NCBI RefSeq assembly: GCF_000612625.1
Contig: NZ_CCAS010000009.1
Location: 1 to 64,000, forward strand
Source: Neobacillus jeddahensis
GTDB lineage: Bacteria > Bacillota > Bacilli > Bacillales > Cytobacillaceae
DNA: 64,000 nt
Reading direction: 5' to 3'
Part shown: piece after piece, positions 28,223 through 37,230 of the stretch
How positions within the stretch are numbered: position 1 is the stretch's first letter
Layout: every line of letters begins with the position of its first letter
The notes under the pieces: generated by a model
The model's database searches: none
Seen by the model: the letters and a program-made list of their open reading frames with translations, nothing else
What the model was told of the DNA's origin: nothing
Translations under genes and position numbers: made by a program

Positions 28223-29167
28223 TTGTTTAAAATTGTTCCCCTTGAATTATCTACCCATTTTGCTGAAGGAACGGTAAACGCCTTTTTGGTATTGGGAGAC
28301 AAGATTACGTTAATCGACACAGGCAACCCTGGTAAAGAAGCCTTTCAACAACTCAAAGAAAGATTACATAATCATGGCGTGACATTGACGGATCTTGATG
28401 CCATTGTCCTAACGCATACTCATATTGATCATGCTGGTGCCATTCCACACATACAAGCTGAAGTAGATCTACCCATTTATGTCCATGAGCGGGCGAAAGA
28501 CTCACTTCATGGCGGGTATCATGAGTTTGAAAGGGTGAAGCATTTTTTTGACCAATTTTTACAATCCTGTGGGGCAGATCCCCTAAAACATATCGTCAAA
28601 CGGAATTATATAGAAGAATCTTGGAGAAATGTTTCTTATCTACAGGAAGGTGATAGGGTTCCCATTGGTGGGAAGAGCTTTACGGCAGCACATGTACCTG
28701 GCCATAGTCAATCGGATATTCTCCTTTGGAATCGTGAAACCGGGGATGCCTTTGCTGGTGATCATTTACTTAAGGGTTTCTCTGTGAACGCCTTCATTGA
28801 GCCGCCCAGCCCTGGGGAGACAAGTCGACCAAAACCATTATTACAATATCGGGAATCCCTTGCGAAAGTCAGTAAATTACCATTAAAGATGATCTATCCT
28901 GGCCATGGCGAGGTATTCGATGATCATTTATCGTTAATTAATAAAAGATTACAAGAACAAGAGAAGCGCTGTGATCAGATAGTAGCGATCCTTAGGAATG
29001 GAAGAAAAACCATTTTTGAAATTTGTGGAGCAATGTATCCACATTTACATGGAAAGACCGTCTTTTTAGGCTTATCGCAAATACAAGGCCACTTGGATTT
29101 GCTGGAATTACGACAACAAGTTCGTTTTGAACAGTCTGGATCGCTGGTGAAATACAACCTTATTTAG
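28223..29167 (+). CDS. MBL-fold metallo-hydrolase
   Basis: A 314-residue metallo-beta-lactamase-fold hydrolase. The dinuclear metal motif is complete: THTHIDHAG, HVPGHSQSD, FAGDHLL and YPGHGEVFDDH. A C-terminal winged-helix-like segment (RNGRKTIFEICGAMYP...) matches the LACTB2-like group. Substrates in this group are thioesters, lactones or RNA. In this operon thioester hydrolysis is plausible. It starts at TTG after AAAGGAGGT. Confidence 0.86.
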   Translation: MFKIVPLELSTHFAEGTVNAFLVLGDKITLIDTGNPGKEAFQQLKERLHNHGVTLTDLDAIVLTHTHIDHAGAIPHIQAEVDLPIYVHERAKDSLHGGYHEFERVKHFFDQFLQSCGADPLKHIVKRNYIEESWRNVSYLQEGDRVPIGGKSFTAAHVPGHSQSDILLWNRETGDAFAGDHLLKGFSVNAFIEPPSPGETSRPKPLLQYRESLAKVSKLPLKMIYPGHGEVFDDHLSLINKRLQEQEKRCDQIVAILRNGRKTIFEICGAMYPHLHGKTVFLGLSQIQGHLDLLELRQQVRFEQSGSLVKYNLI

Positions 29168-29215
29168 AAGGATTTAGTCATGTGTCCCATAAATTTTACG
29201 AAGGGAGTGGAATGT

Positions 29216-30733
29216 GTGCAGCTTAAGGACTTACTTGAAACGAATATTGCTGATTATCGTGAGTATCCCTTTTTATTTTTCAAAGACAAGATGTATACAA
29301 ATCTAGAGACACAGCAATATGCAGACCAATTTGCCAGTGGCTTACAAAGTCTGGGCGTTAACAAGGGAGACAGGGTACTCGTTTGTATGCCTAACTGTCC
29401 TGAGGTTCTTTTTGCATATCAAGGTATTACGAGGGCGGGGGCGATTATCGTCCCAGTGATGTTTACCCTACATCCAAAGGAACTACATTATATTGCCCTT
29501 AATTCCGGGATCAAAGTAGTTATCACCTCAGCGACTACCCTGAAAAATGTTGAAAAATCACTTGAGGGCTTGTCAGTCCAACCAAAGCTAATCGTCGTCG
29601 ATCTTCCATCAAATGAGAAATGGAGGAATTTTTATGATGTGGTCGGTCAGGGCGAGCAGAAGGAGGCCGAGGATAGTAAGGGTGACGACACGGCGGTCAT
29701 TCTCTACACCTCCGGGACAACGGGAAATCCGAAAGGGGTGTTACTAACACATCGAAATTTAGTTTCAAATGCGGAAAACTCTGTTATCCATAATGAAACA
29801 GAGCGGGGCACGACCTTAGGGGTTTTGCCGCTTGCCCATGTATATGGTCTAACCGTCTCCAACATTTGCTTATTAACGGGCAGCTCTATCGTCGTGTTTT
29901 CCAACTTTGATGTGAAGGAAGTGTTCAAGGCAATTGAAAAATATAAAGTAAGAACGTTTTCCGCAGTTCCTGCCATGATCCATGCACTCGTTTCCTATCC
30001 GGAAGCTGAACAGTTTAATACGTCAAGCCTTGAATCGGTAGGCTCAGGGTCCGCGCCATTGCCCGTTGCCTTACTGAATGCCTTTGAACAAAAGTTTGGT
30101 GCGAAAGTGCTTGAGGGCTACGGCTTGTCAGAAGCAGCGCCAGTTGTGACGGCACACACGAAACGAATGGAAATAAAGTCAGGCTCGGTCGGCACCCCGA
30201 TTCCAGGAGTCGAAATCAAGATTGTCAATGAAGTCGGTGTGGAAGTGCCCATTGGTGAGGTTGGTGAATTGGTTGTTCGTGGTGCCAATGTAACGCCGGG
30301 CTATTATCAAAATCCGGAAGAATCCAGTCGAGTCCTCCGCGATTCCTGGTTATTTACCGGCGATATGGCTCGTGTCGATGACGAAGGTTATCTGTATATT
30401 GTGGATCGGAAAAAGGACTTAATCATTCGTGGTGGGTTTAATGTCTATCCACGTGATGTGGAAGAAATTTTATCGGCGCATGAACAGGTTGTTGAGACGG
30501 CTGTAGTCGGTGTTCCAGATGAACGGATGGGGGAGGAAATGATCGCCTGTGTCGTGAAAAAGGCAGGATCCGCTGTATCGGAGGAGGAGTTAATCCGCTA
30601 TTGTCAGGATCACTTGGCAAAAAATAAAACCCCTAGAAGAGTTGTGTTTCTTGACACACTCCCACGAAATGGTGTTGGAAAAATACTGAAAACGCAGCTA
30701 AGGAAAACAGCGGCAGAGATGGCCATCAAATAA
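29216..30733 (+). CDS. Long-chain acyl-CoA synthetase-type ligase
   Basis: A 505-residue ANL ligase with P-loop YTSGTTGNPKGVLL, LEGYGLSEAAPVVT, LFTGDMARVDDEGYLYIVDRKKD and the catalytic lysine motif RNGVGKILKT. GTG 29216 is favoured by GGGAGTGG just upstream. An in-frame ATG at 29180 has no clear site. It would activate the carboxylic acid produced by the neighbouring dehydrogenases. Confidence 0.88.
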   Translation: MQLKDLLETNIADYREYPFLFFKDKMYTNLETQQYADQFASGLQSLGVNKGDRVLVCMPNCPEVLFAYQGITRAGAIIVPVMFTLHPKELHYIALNSGIKVVITSATTLKNVEKSLEGLSVQPKLIVVDLPSNEKWRNFYDVVGQGEQKEAEDSKGDDTAVILYTSGTTGNPKGVLLTHRNLVSNAENSVIHNETERGTTLGVLPLAHVYGLTVSNICLLTGSSIVVFSNFDVKEVFKAIEKYKVRTFSAVPAMIHALVSYPEAEQFNTSSLESVGSGSAPLPVALLNAFEQKFGAKVLEGYGLSEAAPVVTAHTKRMEIKSGSVGTPIPGVEIKIVNEVGVEVPIGEVGELVVRGANVTPGYYQNPEESSRVLRDSWLFTGDMARVDDEGYLYIVDRKKDLIIRGGFNVYPRDVEEILSAHEQVVETAVVGVPDERMGEEMIACVVKKAGSAVSEEELIRYCQDHLAKNKTPRRVVFLDTLPRNGVGKILKTQLRKTAAEMAIK

Positions 30734-30759
30734 TCACGAATAAATAGGAGGAGAAACAA

Positions 30760-31653
30760 ATGGGAAAAAGAACGATTTTAACAACCAGTACTAGAGGGAT
30801 ATTAGAGGATTCATTTCCTTACAGACTTTATCAAAAAGCGAAGAGGCTAGGGACATGGAACCCGGCGGACATAGATTTCCGGCAGGATCAAAAAGACTGG
30901 AGCATGATGAATACAGAGCAGAAAGAAGATATTTTGCGGCTGATTTCTCAATTCCAAGCCGGTGAAGAAGCGGTCACCCTGGATCTATTGCCACTCATGA
31001 TGGCGATCGCCAAAGAAGGCCGTTTGGAAGAGGAGATGTTTTTAACGACCTTTTTATTTGAGGAAGCAAAGCACACAGAATTTTTCCGACTTGTCTTGAA
31101 TGCTATTGGTGAAAAAGGTGAGCTATCCCATTTTCATACGGAAACCTATCAAAAAATTTTCTATGAAATTCTTCCAACAGCAATGGAACGTCTTGTGACG
31201 GACCAGTCGCCTGAAGCGATTGCCGAAGCATCCGTTGTTTACAACATGTTTGTCGAAGGGGTATTAGCGGAAACTGGCTATTTTTCCTTTTATGCTGCTC
31301 TGGAAACAGCGGGAATCATGCCAGGGTTACTAGAAGGAATTGGTCAATTAAAGAAGGATGAGTCCAGGCATATTGGTTATGGCACCTTCCTTTTACAACG
31401 ATTGATTTGTGAACATCCACATCTGTTTGATTTTGTTGCTGCTAAAATGGGAGAACTGACCCCATTAGCCATTAGCTTAAATCAAGAGGGGATCGCGGGA
31501 AGGGAGGTTAGTGCGTTTGGCGGAGACCCGGATGACATTATGAATTTTACGCTAAAACAGTTATCTGTCCGAATGGAAATTTTAGCACGGGCAAAAGGCA
31601 AAAAAATCGAAGAGATTTATAGATATACAGATAGTGAACTAGGGGTATTGTAA
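30760..31653 (+). CDS. R2-like ligand-binding oxidase (R2lox)
   Basis: A 297-residue ferritin-like protein resembling class I ribonucleotide reductase R2 but matching the R2lox group of Geobacillus and Mycobacterium. All six metal ligands are visible: Glu69, Glu102 and His105 (FEEAKH), Glu166 (MFVEG), Glu201 and His204 (DESRH). The residues of the tyrosine-valine ether cross-link are also present: Val72 (GEEAV) and Tyr161 (VVYNMF). R2lox binds a Mn/Fe centre and a fatty-acid-like ligand. Its reaction is unknown. Here it lies 26 bp after an acyl-CoA ligase and 27 bp before an aldehyde dehydrogenase, so an oxidative role on an aliphatic substrate is likely. Confidence 0.9.
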   Translation: MGKRTILTTSTRGILEDSFPYRLYQKAKRLGTWNPADIDFRQDQKDWSMMNTEQKEDILRLISQFQAGEEAVTLDLLPLMMAIAKEGRLEEEMFLTTFLFEEAKHTEFFRLVLNAIGEKGELSHFHTETYQKIFYEILPTAMERLVTDQSPEAIAEASVVYNMFVEGVLAETGYFSFYAALETAGIMPGLLEGIGQLKKDESRHIGYGTFLLQRLICEHPHLFDFVAAKMGELTPLAISLNQEGIAGREVSAFGGDPDDIMNFTLKQLSVRMEILARAKGKKIEEIYRYTDSELGVL

Positions 31654-31680
31654 GTACATTTAGTAGAGGAGGAAGTTAGG

Positions 31681-33204
31681 ATGACTGTAAAGGTAGAGGT
31701 ACCAACATTTCCCCATTTTATCAATGGAAAATGGGAGCCAGCCAGCAGCAAGGAAACATTTGATGTGTTTAATCCGGCAACGGGTGAGCTCGTCGCAAAG
31801 GTAGCAAAAGGAACGGAGGTAGACGTAGACCGAGCGGTAAAAGCAGCACGTGCGGCATTTGATCAAGGAGAATGGAAAAACATGAACCCGAAGGATCGGG
31901 CAAAAATCTTGTACGCTATTTCCTACCAAATTGCCGATCATGCGGAAGAGCTCGCCTATTTAGAAGCAATAAGCTCAGGAGGAACGGTCCGTCGGATTGG
32001 CAACAGTGATATTTTACAAATGGTCGATTTGTTTCAAACACTGGCGAACTTCACGGTCGACTATCCATTTTCAGAAACACTGCCTGTTCCGCCCTTTCCA
32101 GGACCGGCCCACAATTTTATCTGGCGAGAACCAATCGGTGTGTGTGTGGCCATTACCCCATGGAATTTGCCGATGTCAATTGCCACTTGGAAAATTGCCC
32201 CGGCACTCGCGATGGGGAACACGATTGTGATTAAGCCCGCCAGTTATACTCCATTATCTACATTGAAGCTGACAGAAATTATTTCGGCTGTCGTGCCACC
32301 AGGTGTCATCAACGTCGTCACCGGCCCTGGTGCTGATGTGGGCGAAGCCTTAGTGCAACATCGATTGGTTGACAAGGTGGCATTTACGGGATCAACCGAT
32401 GTGGGCAGGCGAATCATGGGTCTTGCAGCGGGCACGATCAAAAACACTACATTAGAGCTTGGTGGAAAATCACCTAATATTATTTTAGAGGATGCAGACC
32501 TGAATATTGCCTTACCTGGCAGTCTTTTCGGCGTATTCCTTCACTCCGGTCAGTTGTGTGAATCGGGTACGAGGTTATTTGTTCCTGATAAGCTCTATGA
32601 TCAAGTGGTTGCCGGTCTCGTTGCTCTTTCCAGTAAACTAAAGCTCGGCAATCCGCTTGATCCAACCACAGATGTCGGACCAGTCATTTCGAAAAAGCAA
32701 AAGGAAACCATCCTTGCCTACATTGAAGCAGGGAAACAAGAGGGAGCTACCCTTGTTTGTGGCGGGAAGGAAGTCAAGGTCCCAGGCTGTGAGGATGGTC
32801 ATTTTATCGAACCAACTATTTTTACAAATGTAACAAATAATATGAAAATTGCCCAAGAGGAGATTTTTGGACCTGTCTTATGTGTGATCCGTTATGCTGA
32901 AATTGAAGAGGCGATCCAAATGGCCAATGATACGATTTATGGGCTAGCTGCTGGTGTGTGGACACGTGATGTCAATAAAGCCTATGAGGTGGCCAGACAG
33001 CTGCAAGCGGGGGTTGTCTGGATTAATGACTGGCATATGCTCCGCAGTGATGCACCGTTCGGAGGCTACAAACAAAGTGGTATTGGCCGCGAAATGGGTC
33101 AGCATTCACTCGATGCCTATACACAAGTGAAGCATGTGCATACATCGATGACCCCTGAATTGGATCGACGCAACTGGTATGGAATTCTGTTTGGTCAAAA
33201 CTAA
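31681..33204 (+). CDS. Aldehyde dehydrogenase (NAD(P)+)
   Basis: A 507-residue ALDH. The substrate/cofactor motifs are TPWNLPMSIATWKIAPALAM and FTGSTDVGR, the general base Glu is in LELGGKSPNIIL and the catalytic Cys in HSGQLCESGTR. It ends with APFGGYKQSGIGREMG. It oxidises an aldehyde to the acid that the adjacent ligase could activate. Ribosome binding site GAGGAGG. Confidence 0.92.
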   Translation: MTVKVEVPTFPHFINGKWEPASSKETFDVFNPATGELVAKVAKGTEVDVDRAVKAARAAFDQGEWKNMNPKDRAKILYAISYQIADHAEELAYLEAISSGGTVRRIGNSDILQMVDLFQTLANFTVDYPFSETLPVPPFPGPAHNFIWREPIGVCVAITPWNLPMSIATWKIAPALAMGNTIVIKPASYTPLSTLKLTEIISAVVPPGVINVVTGPGADVGEALVQHRLVDKVAFTGSTDVGRRIMGLAAGTIKNTTLELGGKSPNIILEDADLNIALPGSLFGVFLHSGQLCESGTRLFVPDKLYDQVVAGLVALSSKLKLGNPLDPTTDVGPVISKKQKETILAYIEAGKQEGATLVCGGKEVKVPGCEDGHFIEPTIFTNVTNNMKIAQEEIFGPVLCVIRYAEIEEAIQMANDTIYGLAAGVWTRDVNKAYEVARQLQAGVVWINDWHMLRSDAPFGGYKQSGIGREMGQHSLDAYTQVKHVHTSMTPELDRRNWYGILFGQN

Positions 33205-33223
33205 TAAAGAGGTGAAGAGGAAT

Positions 33224-34432
33224 ATGAAAACAACCTTATCGCAGTTTATGTTACGGACGGGGATTTATAGCGGTTCAAATTCACGAGCAATGGTGCCAAG
33301 TTTATTCGCTGGTCTTGGATCGAAACGGGTGCTGCTCCTCAGTGACCACGGCTTAGAAAAAGCAGGGATCGTCGAAAAGGTGGCCTCTATTTTTGAATTG
33401 ACGGGTCATGGAAGCGGACCTGAATTAGTCGGAACCTATCTTGATATTGCCCAAGATGCCGAGAGTCACTGCATTAATGATGCCGTCCGTTATGCTAGAG
33501 AGGTGGGCGCTGATAGCTTACTTGCCGTTGGCGGCGGGAGCGTGCTTGATACCGTAAAGGGCGTGAAATATGCGCTCCACAAAGGTTTAGCTGATATAAA
33601 AGAGACTATTCCAGGCGGACTATTATACGAACAGTTTCCTAAAGCGAACCATATGGGGATCCCTCATATTGCTATTCCGACAACGGCAGGAACTGGTTCG
33701 GAAGTGTCGCCGATCGCGGTTATTTTTAACGAGGAAATTCAAATGAAGACCAATATTATCAATCCTTTTATAAATGCTGATATAGCCATTTTAGACCCTG
33801 ATTTAACAGTAGGGCTTCCACCGGTTATTACAGCCTTTACCGGCTTTGATGCCTTAACACATGCGATCGAAGCACTCGCCTCACCGACCGCAACTGGACT
33901 AACCGATGCCTATGCCTTACATGCGATTCGTCTAATTGAAAAAAATCTGTCGATTGCCGTAGAAGACGGTGGCAATCTCGATGCCCGCATGGACCTTCTC
34001 CAAGCCAGTCTGATGGGAATTACGGCCTTTAGCTTTGCCCTAAATGCGATCCCGGTTCATAATATGGCACATGCATATGGCGCCTTATTCCGCATTCCGC
34101 ATGGCCTAGCGAATGCAGTCTTTTTACCAGTTGTCATGGAAATGGTGCCTACCCTGTATTTGCCTAAAGTGGCTGAGCTCGCTCAAGCGCTCCACGTAGA
34201 AGTGAAAGATGCCTCATCACAAATAGCGTTAGCGAAGGTCATTGAAAAAATTAGATTGCTTCAACAACAGGTAGGTTTACCAGCAGATTTCAAGGAGTAC
34301 AACATCAGTGAAGAGGCAATGCAGAGTACCATCCCAGCGGTGATGAAGGATCCAGCTGCCCTAAGCTTCCCAATACCAAAAGAATTGATTGCTGCCATCG
34401 GGCAAAAAGTGGTCCCATTGCCAGTGAAATAA
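33224..34432 (+). CDS. Iron-containing alcohol dehydrogenase
   Basis: A 402-residue group III alcohol dehydrogenase. The nucleotide motif is AVGGGSVLDTVKG. The metal ligands are Asp and His in GFDALTHAIEA and two His in HNMAHAYGALFRIPHG. TTAGTGSEVSPIAV is also diagnostic. ATG 33224 follows AGAGGTGAAGAGG. It would oxidise an alcohol to the aldehyde used by the preceding enzyme. Last gene of the operon. Confidence 0.92.
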   Translation: MKTTLSQFMLRTGIYSGSNSRAMVPSLFAGLGSKRVLLLSDHGLEKAGIVEKVASIFELTGHGSGPELVGTYLDIAQDAESHCINDAVRYAREVGADSLLAVGGGSVLDTVKGVKYALHKGLADIKETIPGGLLYEQFPKANHMGIPHIAIPTTAGTGSEVSPIAVIFNEEIQMKTNIINPFINADIAILDPDLTVGLPPVITAFTGFDALTHAIEALASPTATGLTDAYALHAIRLIEKNLSIAVEDGGNLDARMDLLQASLMGITAFSFALNAIPVHNMAHAYGALFRIPHGLANAVFLPVVMEMVPTLYLPKVAELAQALHVEVKDASSQIALAKVIEKIRLLQQQVGLPADFKEYNISEEAMQSTIPAVMKDPAALSFPIPKELIAAIGQKVVPLPVK

Positions 34433-34470
34433 ACGGAATAAGAAAGGAGTATCATCCGTCTTTTAAGTAA

Positions 34471-34507
34471 AAAAAACGATCTGATTATTAAAATCAGATC
34501 GTTTTTT
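34471..34507. terminator. Bidirectional terminator, alcohol dehydrogenase / motB
   Basis: AAAAAACGATCTGATT pairs perfectly with AATCAGATCGTTTTTT around a 5-nt loop. It serves the two convergent transcripts. Confidence 0.9.
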
Positions 34508-34513
34508 GGGGCT

Positions 34514-35275
34514 TTAACTCGTACGAAGGACCACAATATTTACCCTTCGATTGGCTTGTTTATGTGCAGCAGTATCATTAGGATAAAGTGGCTTGAATTC
34601 TCCATAGCCGACAAATTGCAAGCGATCCTGGGTTATATTTTTTGAAGCAAAATAATGGAGAACACTAACAGCTCTAGCAGAAGAAAGCTCCCAGTTTGAC
34701 GGGAATTTAGAATTTTTAATCGGAACATTATCAGTATGTCCTTCAATACTGATGGGATTCGGAACAGTCGACATGATCCCTGTTAAGATATTTAATGTGT
34801 CAAACGAACTTTCTTTTAATTCTGCTTTACCCGGATCGAAGAGAATCACATCTTTAAAGGAAATTTCCACTCCTCGTTTTGTTTCACTCAGGGTTACCAT
34901 AGCTTCCAACTTGTTTTCACCAATGTAGGCCTCTAATTTCTGTTTTAATTGGTCAAGCTCGGGATCCTCGTCCTTTGTTTCATCTTCCGTTTTAGTTTCC
35001 TCTTGCTTTGCGTTTGCAGCAGGTTCCTCTTCTGTTTTTCCTTGTGGTGGAGTCGGTGACAATCCGGACTGATGATTGGCAATATTTGTCCCTGTCAATT
35101 CCTTTTTAAATGATTCCATAATGGCGTCATATTTGGATTTATTCACACTACTTGCCGCAAATAAAACAATAAACAAGGCTAATAAAAGAGTCAAAATGTC
35201 CGCATAGGGAATGAGCCATGATTCGTCGATATGCTCTTCATGCTCTTCGTCAAAATCTCTACGCCGTTTTCTCAT
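34514..35275 (-). CDS. motB: Flagellar motor stator protein MotB
   Basis: A 253-residue stator subunit. After a charged cytoplasmic tail (MRKRRRDFDEEHEEH) a single membrane helix carries the ion-binding Asp in PYADILTLLLALFIVLFA. A charged Pro/Glu/Lys linker (about 75-115) precedes the OmpA-type peptidoglycan-binding domain, with EGHTDNVPI, SNWELSSARAVSVLHYF and QANRRVNIVV. The start overlaps the 3' end of motA by 17 bases, giving coupled synthesis. Confidence 0.94.
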   Translation of the reverse strand: MRKRRRDFDEEHEEHIDESWLIPYADILTLLLALFIVLFAASSVNKSKYDAIMESFKKELTGTNIANHQSGLSPTPPQGKTEEEPAANAKQEETKTEDETKDEDPELDQLKQKLEAYIGENKLEAMVTLSETKRGVEISFKDVILFDPGKAELKESSFDTLNILTGIMSTVPNPISIEGHTDNVPIKNSKFPSNWELSSARAVSVLHYFASKNITQDRLQFVGYGEFKPLYPNDTAAHKQANRRVNIVVLRTS

Positions 35276-36056
35276 TGGTATGATCCTCGTTCTTTTTTTC
35301 GTAAGAAATGCGTTCTTTTGGAGAAACGTAGACAGTTAATTTCTTTTCTAACGCACTAGGAGAAAGACCTTGATAGACGGAAAGCAAGCCTTCGATCGTT
35401 AGAAGTTTTAATTCTTGTTCCTTTTTTGAGATTCGCTTTAATTTATTGGCAATCGGATGCCATAAAACATAACCAGAAAAGATTCCCAATAACGTGGCAA
35501 TAAAGGCTGCAGAAATTGAATGCCCTAGTTTATCAATATTATTTAAATTTCCAAGTGAGGCAATAAGACCAATAACGGCACCAAGTACGCCCAACGTAGG
35601 GGCATAGGTGCCTGCTTGTGTAAAGATGAGGGCACCTGTTTTGTGACGTTTGTCAATTGCGGCAACTTCCTCTAATAAGACTTCCTCAATGAATTCAATA
35701 TCATGACCATCAATAATTAACTCAAGCCCTTTTTTGAAAAATGGATCAGTTGTTTCGCTCGCTAGTTCTTCAAGTGCAAGAATCCCTTCTTTTTTTGCAA
35801 TTTCTGCACACTCAACTAAACGGGAAATTTGATCAACCTTTGTTGTTAATTTTGGTTCAAATAGGGCGATTCTAAGTAAAATAGGAAACTTTTTAAGTTC
35901 ACTAAATGGAAATGCAATCATAATTGCCGCTGCAGTTCCTCCAAATATAATTAGCAATGCTGCGGGATTATATAATGCAATGAGATCAGCACCTTTTAAA
36001 TACATTCCAACCCCAATTGCTATAAGTGCTAACAAAATTCCGAAAATACTCGACAT
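35259..36056 (-). CDS. motA: Flagellar motor stator protein MotA
   Basis: A 265-residue protein with four membrane segments. The N-terminus (GILLALIAIGVGMYLKGADL) and the PTLGVLGAVIGLIASLGN segment are typical of MotA, with the conserved charged cytoplasmic loop between helices 2 and 3. ATG 36056 is chosen because GGGAG lies six bases before it; a GTG at 36059 is adjacent. With MotB it forms the ion channel of the motor. Confidence 0.94.
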   Translation of the reverse strand: MSSIFGILLALIAIGVGMYLKGADLIALYNPAALLIIFGGTAAAIMIAFPFSELKKFPILLRIALFEPKLTTKVDQISRLVECAEIAKKEGILALEELASETTDPFFKKGLELIIDGHDIEFIEEVLLEEVAAIDKRHKTGALIFTQAGTYAPTLGVLGAVIGLIASLGNLNNIDKLGHSISAAFIATLLGIFSGYVLWHPIANKLKRISKKEQELKLLTIEGLLSVYQGLSPSALEKKLTVYVSPKERISYEKKNEDHTNEKTA

Positions 36057-36098
36057 CACTATCTCCCTTTAATTTTGATAAAAACTATACCTAATAAC

Positions 36099-36127
36099 AT
36101 TGTACGTTAATCGATAAAATTCGACAA
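36099..36127 (-). promoter_or_regulatory. Sigma-A-like promoter of motAB
   Basis: On the minus strand TTGTCG (36127-36122) is separated by 17 bp from TACAAT (36104-36099), about 45 bp before motA. The remainder of the 36057-36387 interval is AT-rich. It holds a TATAAT at 36277-36282 with no good -35 box, a possible weak cheR promoter, and no gene that I can see. Confidence 0.55.
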
Positions 36128-36387
36128 TAAGCATTTTTTTATTTTGTTTGATAAAGAAGAGTTTTTGATTGCTTAAACAAAACGAAAATTTTTCTTTTTT
36201 TGTAAAAATTAGGGCAAAATTATTGAAATAATATATAAATTTCTGCCAACCATATCAAAACATGGCACTCATACAGTATAATAATTGAAGAATCAAAATT
36301 AAGAATAAAACTATCAATAAAATATCTTTCTTCTAAATATAGTTGCTCTCCCAAATGGAAAGAGAAGCAGCAGTAAAGGTGATGAAT

Positions 36388-37230
36388 ATGCAAGATAATG
36401 GGCTTATCAAATTAAGTCAAATAATTTATGATTACTGCGGATTGCGCTTCAACGATCGACTCACTACGCTAAAAGAAAAGATTGGAAAACGAGTGGACGA
36501 ATTAAACCTATCGTTCGGAGAATATGCGGAATACTTAAAAATTTCTCCGATGGAATGGGATATTATTGTTGAAATATTAACCATAAATGAAACGTACTTT
36601 TATAGGGAAGAGAGTCAACTAGTCGAATGCTGTTCGTTAGTCCTGCCTCAATTGAAACAGAAAATTAGAAATCGTCCGTTACGCATTTGGAGTGCAGCAT
36701 GTTCAACAGGGGAGGAACCCTATACCTTAGCAATGCTGATACAGGAATCAGGACTGTTTCCATTTGGAACTGTTGAGATCATTGCCACAGATATAAATAA
36801 AAAAGTTCTGCAAAAGGCAGAAAAGGGTTGGTATCATCAAGGGTCATTTGCATTCCGACGTATTCCTGGTGGAATGTTGGAAAAACACTTTACTTTGACA
36901 GATGGTGGGTACCAAGTAAATGGTGCGATTCAAAAAATGGTGAAATTCCAGCATTTAAACCTGCTAAATCAGGATAAAGTTGCCCAATTAGGGAATGTTG
37001 ACATTATCTTTTGTAGAAATGTATTGATTTATTTTGATCAGGATACAACCAAACAGGTAATTCATAGTTTACATCGGAATTTGACACAGGGCGGTTATTT
37101 GTTTCTTGGACACGCAGAATCTATCACGGATTTGACCATGGGGTTTCAAAAAGTAGACTCAGATAAGACTTTTTATTATCGAAAGGAAACTAATCAAGAT
37201 GAAACAATACGGTGTATTAGTAGTCGATGA
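36388..37230 (+). CDS. cheR: Chemotaxis protein methyltransferase CheR
   Basis: A 280-residue methyltransferase that methylates glutamates on chemoreceptors using SAM. The N-terminal helical domain (YDYCGLRFNDRLTTLKEKI) precedes the SAM-binding fold with RIWSAACSTGEEPYTLAM, IIATDINKKVLQKAEKG and IIFCRNVLIYFD. ATG 36388 is favoured by AAGGTG six bases upstream over a TTG at 36343. Its end overlaps cheB by 32 bases. Confidence 0.93.
   Translation: MQDNGLIKLSQIIYDYCGLRFNDRLTTLKEKIGKRVDELNLSFGEYAEYLKISPMEWDIIVEILTINETYFYREESQLVECCSLVLPQLKQKIRNRPLRIWSAACSTGEEPYTLAMLIQESGLFPFGTVEIIATDINKKVLQKAEKGWYHQGSFAFRRIPGGMLEKHFTLTDGGYQVNGAIQKMVKFQHLNLLNQDKVAQLGNVDIIFCRNVLIYFDQDTTKQVIHSLHRNLTQGGYLFLGHAESITDLTMGFQKVDSDKTFYYRKETNQDETIRCISSR

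Noticed and set aside
30760-31653. Ribonucleotide reductase small subunit (NrdF)
   Set aside because: Val72 and Tyr161 match the R2lox cross-link and there is no NrdE partner. The length is that of R2lox.
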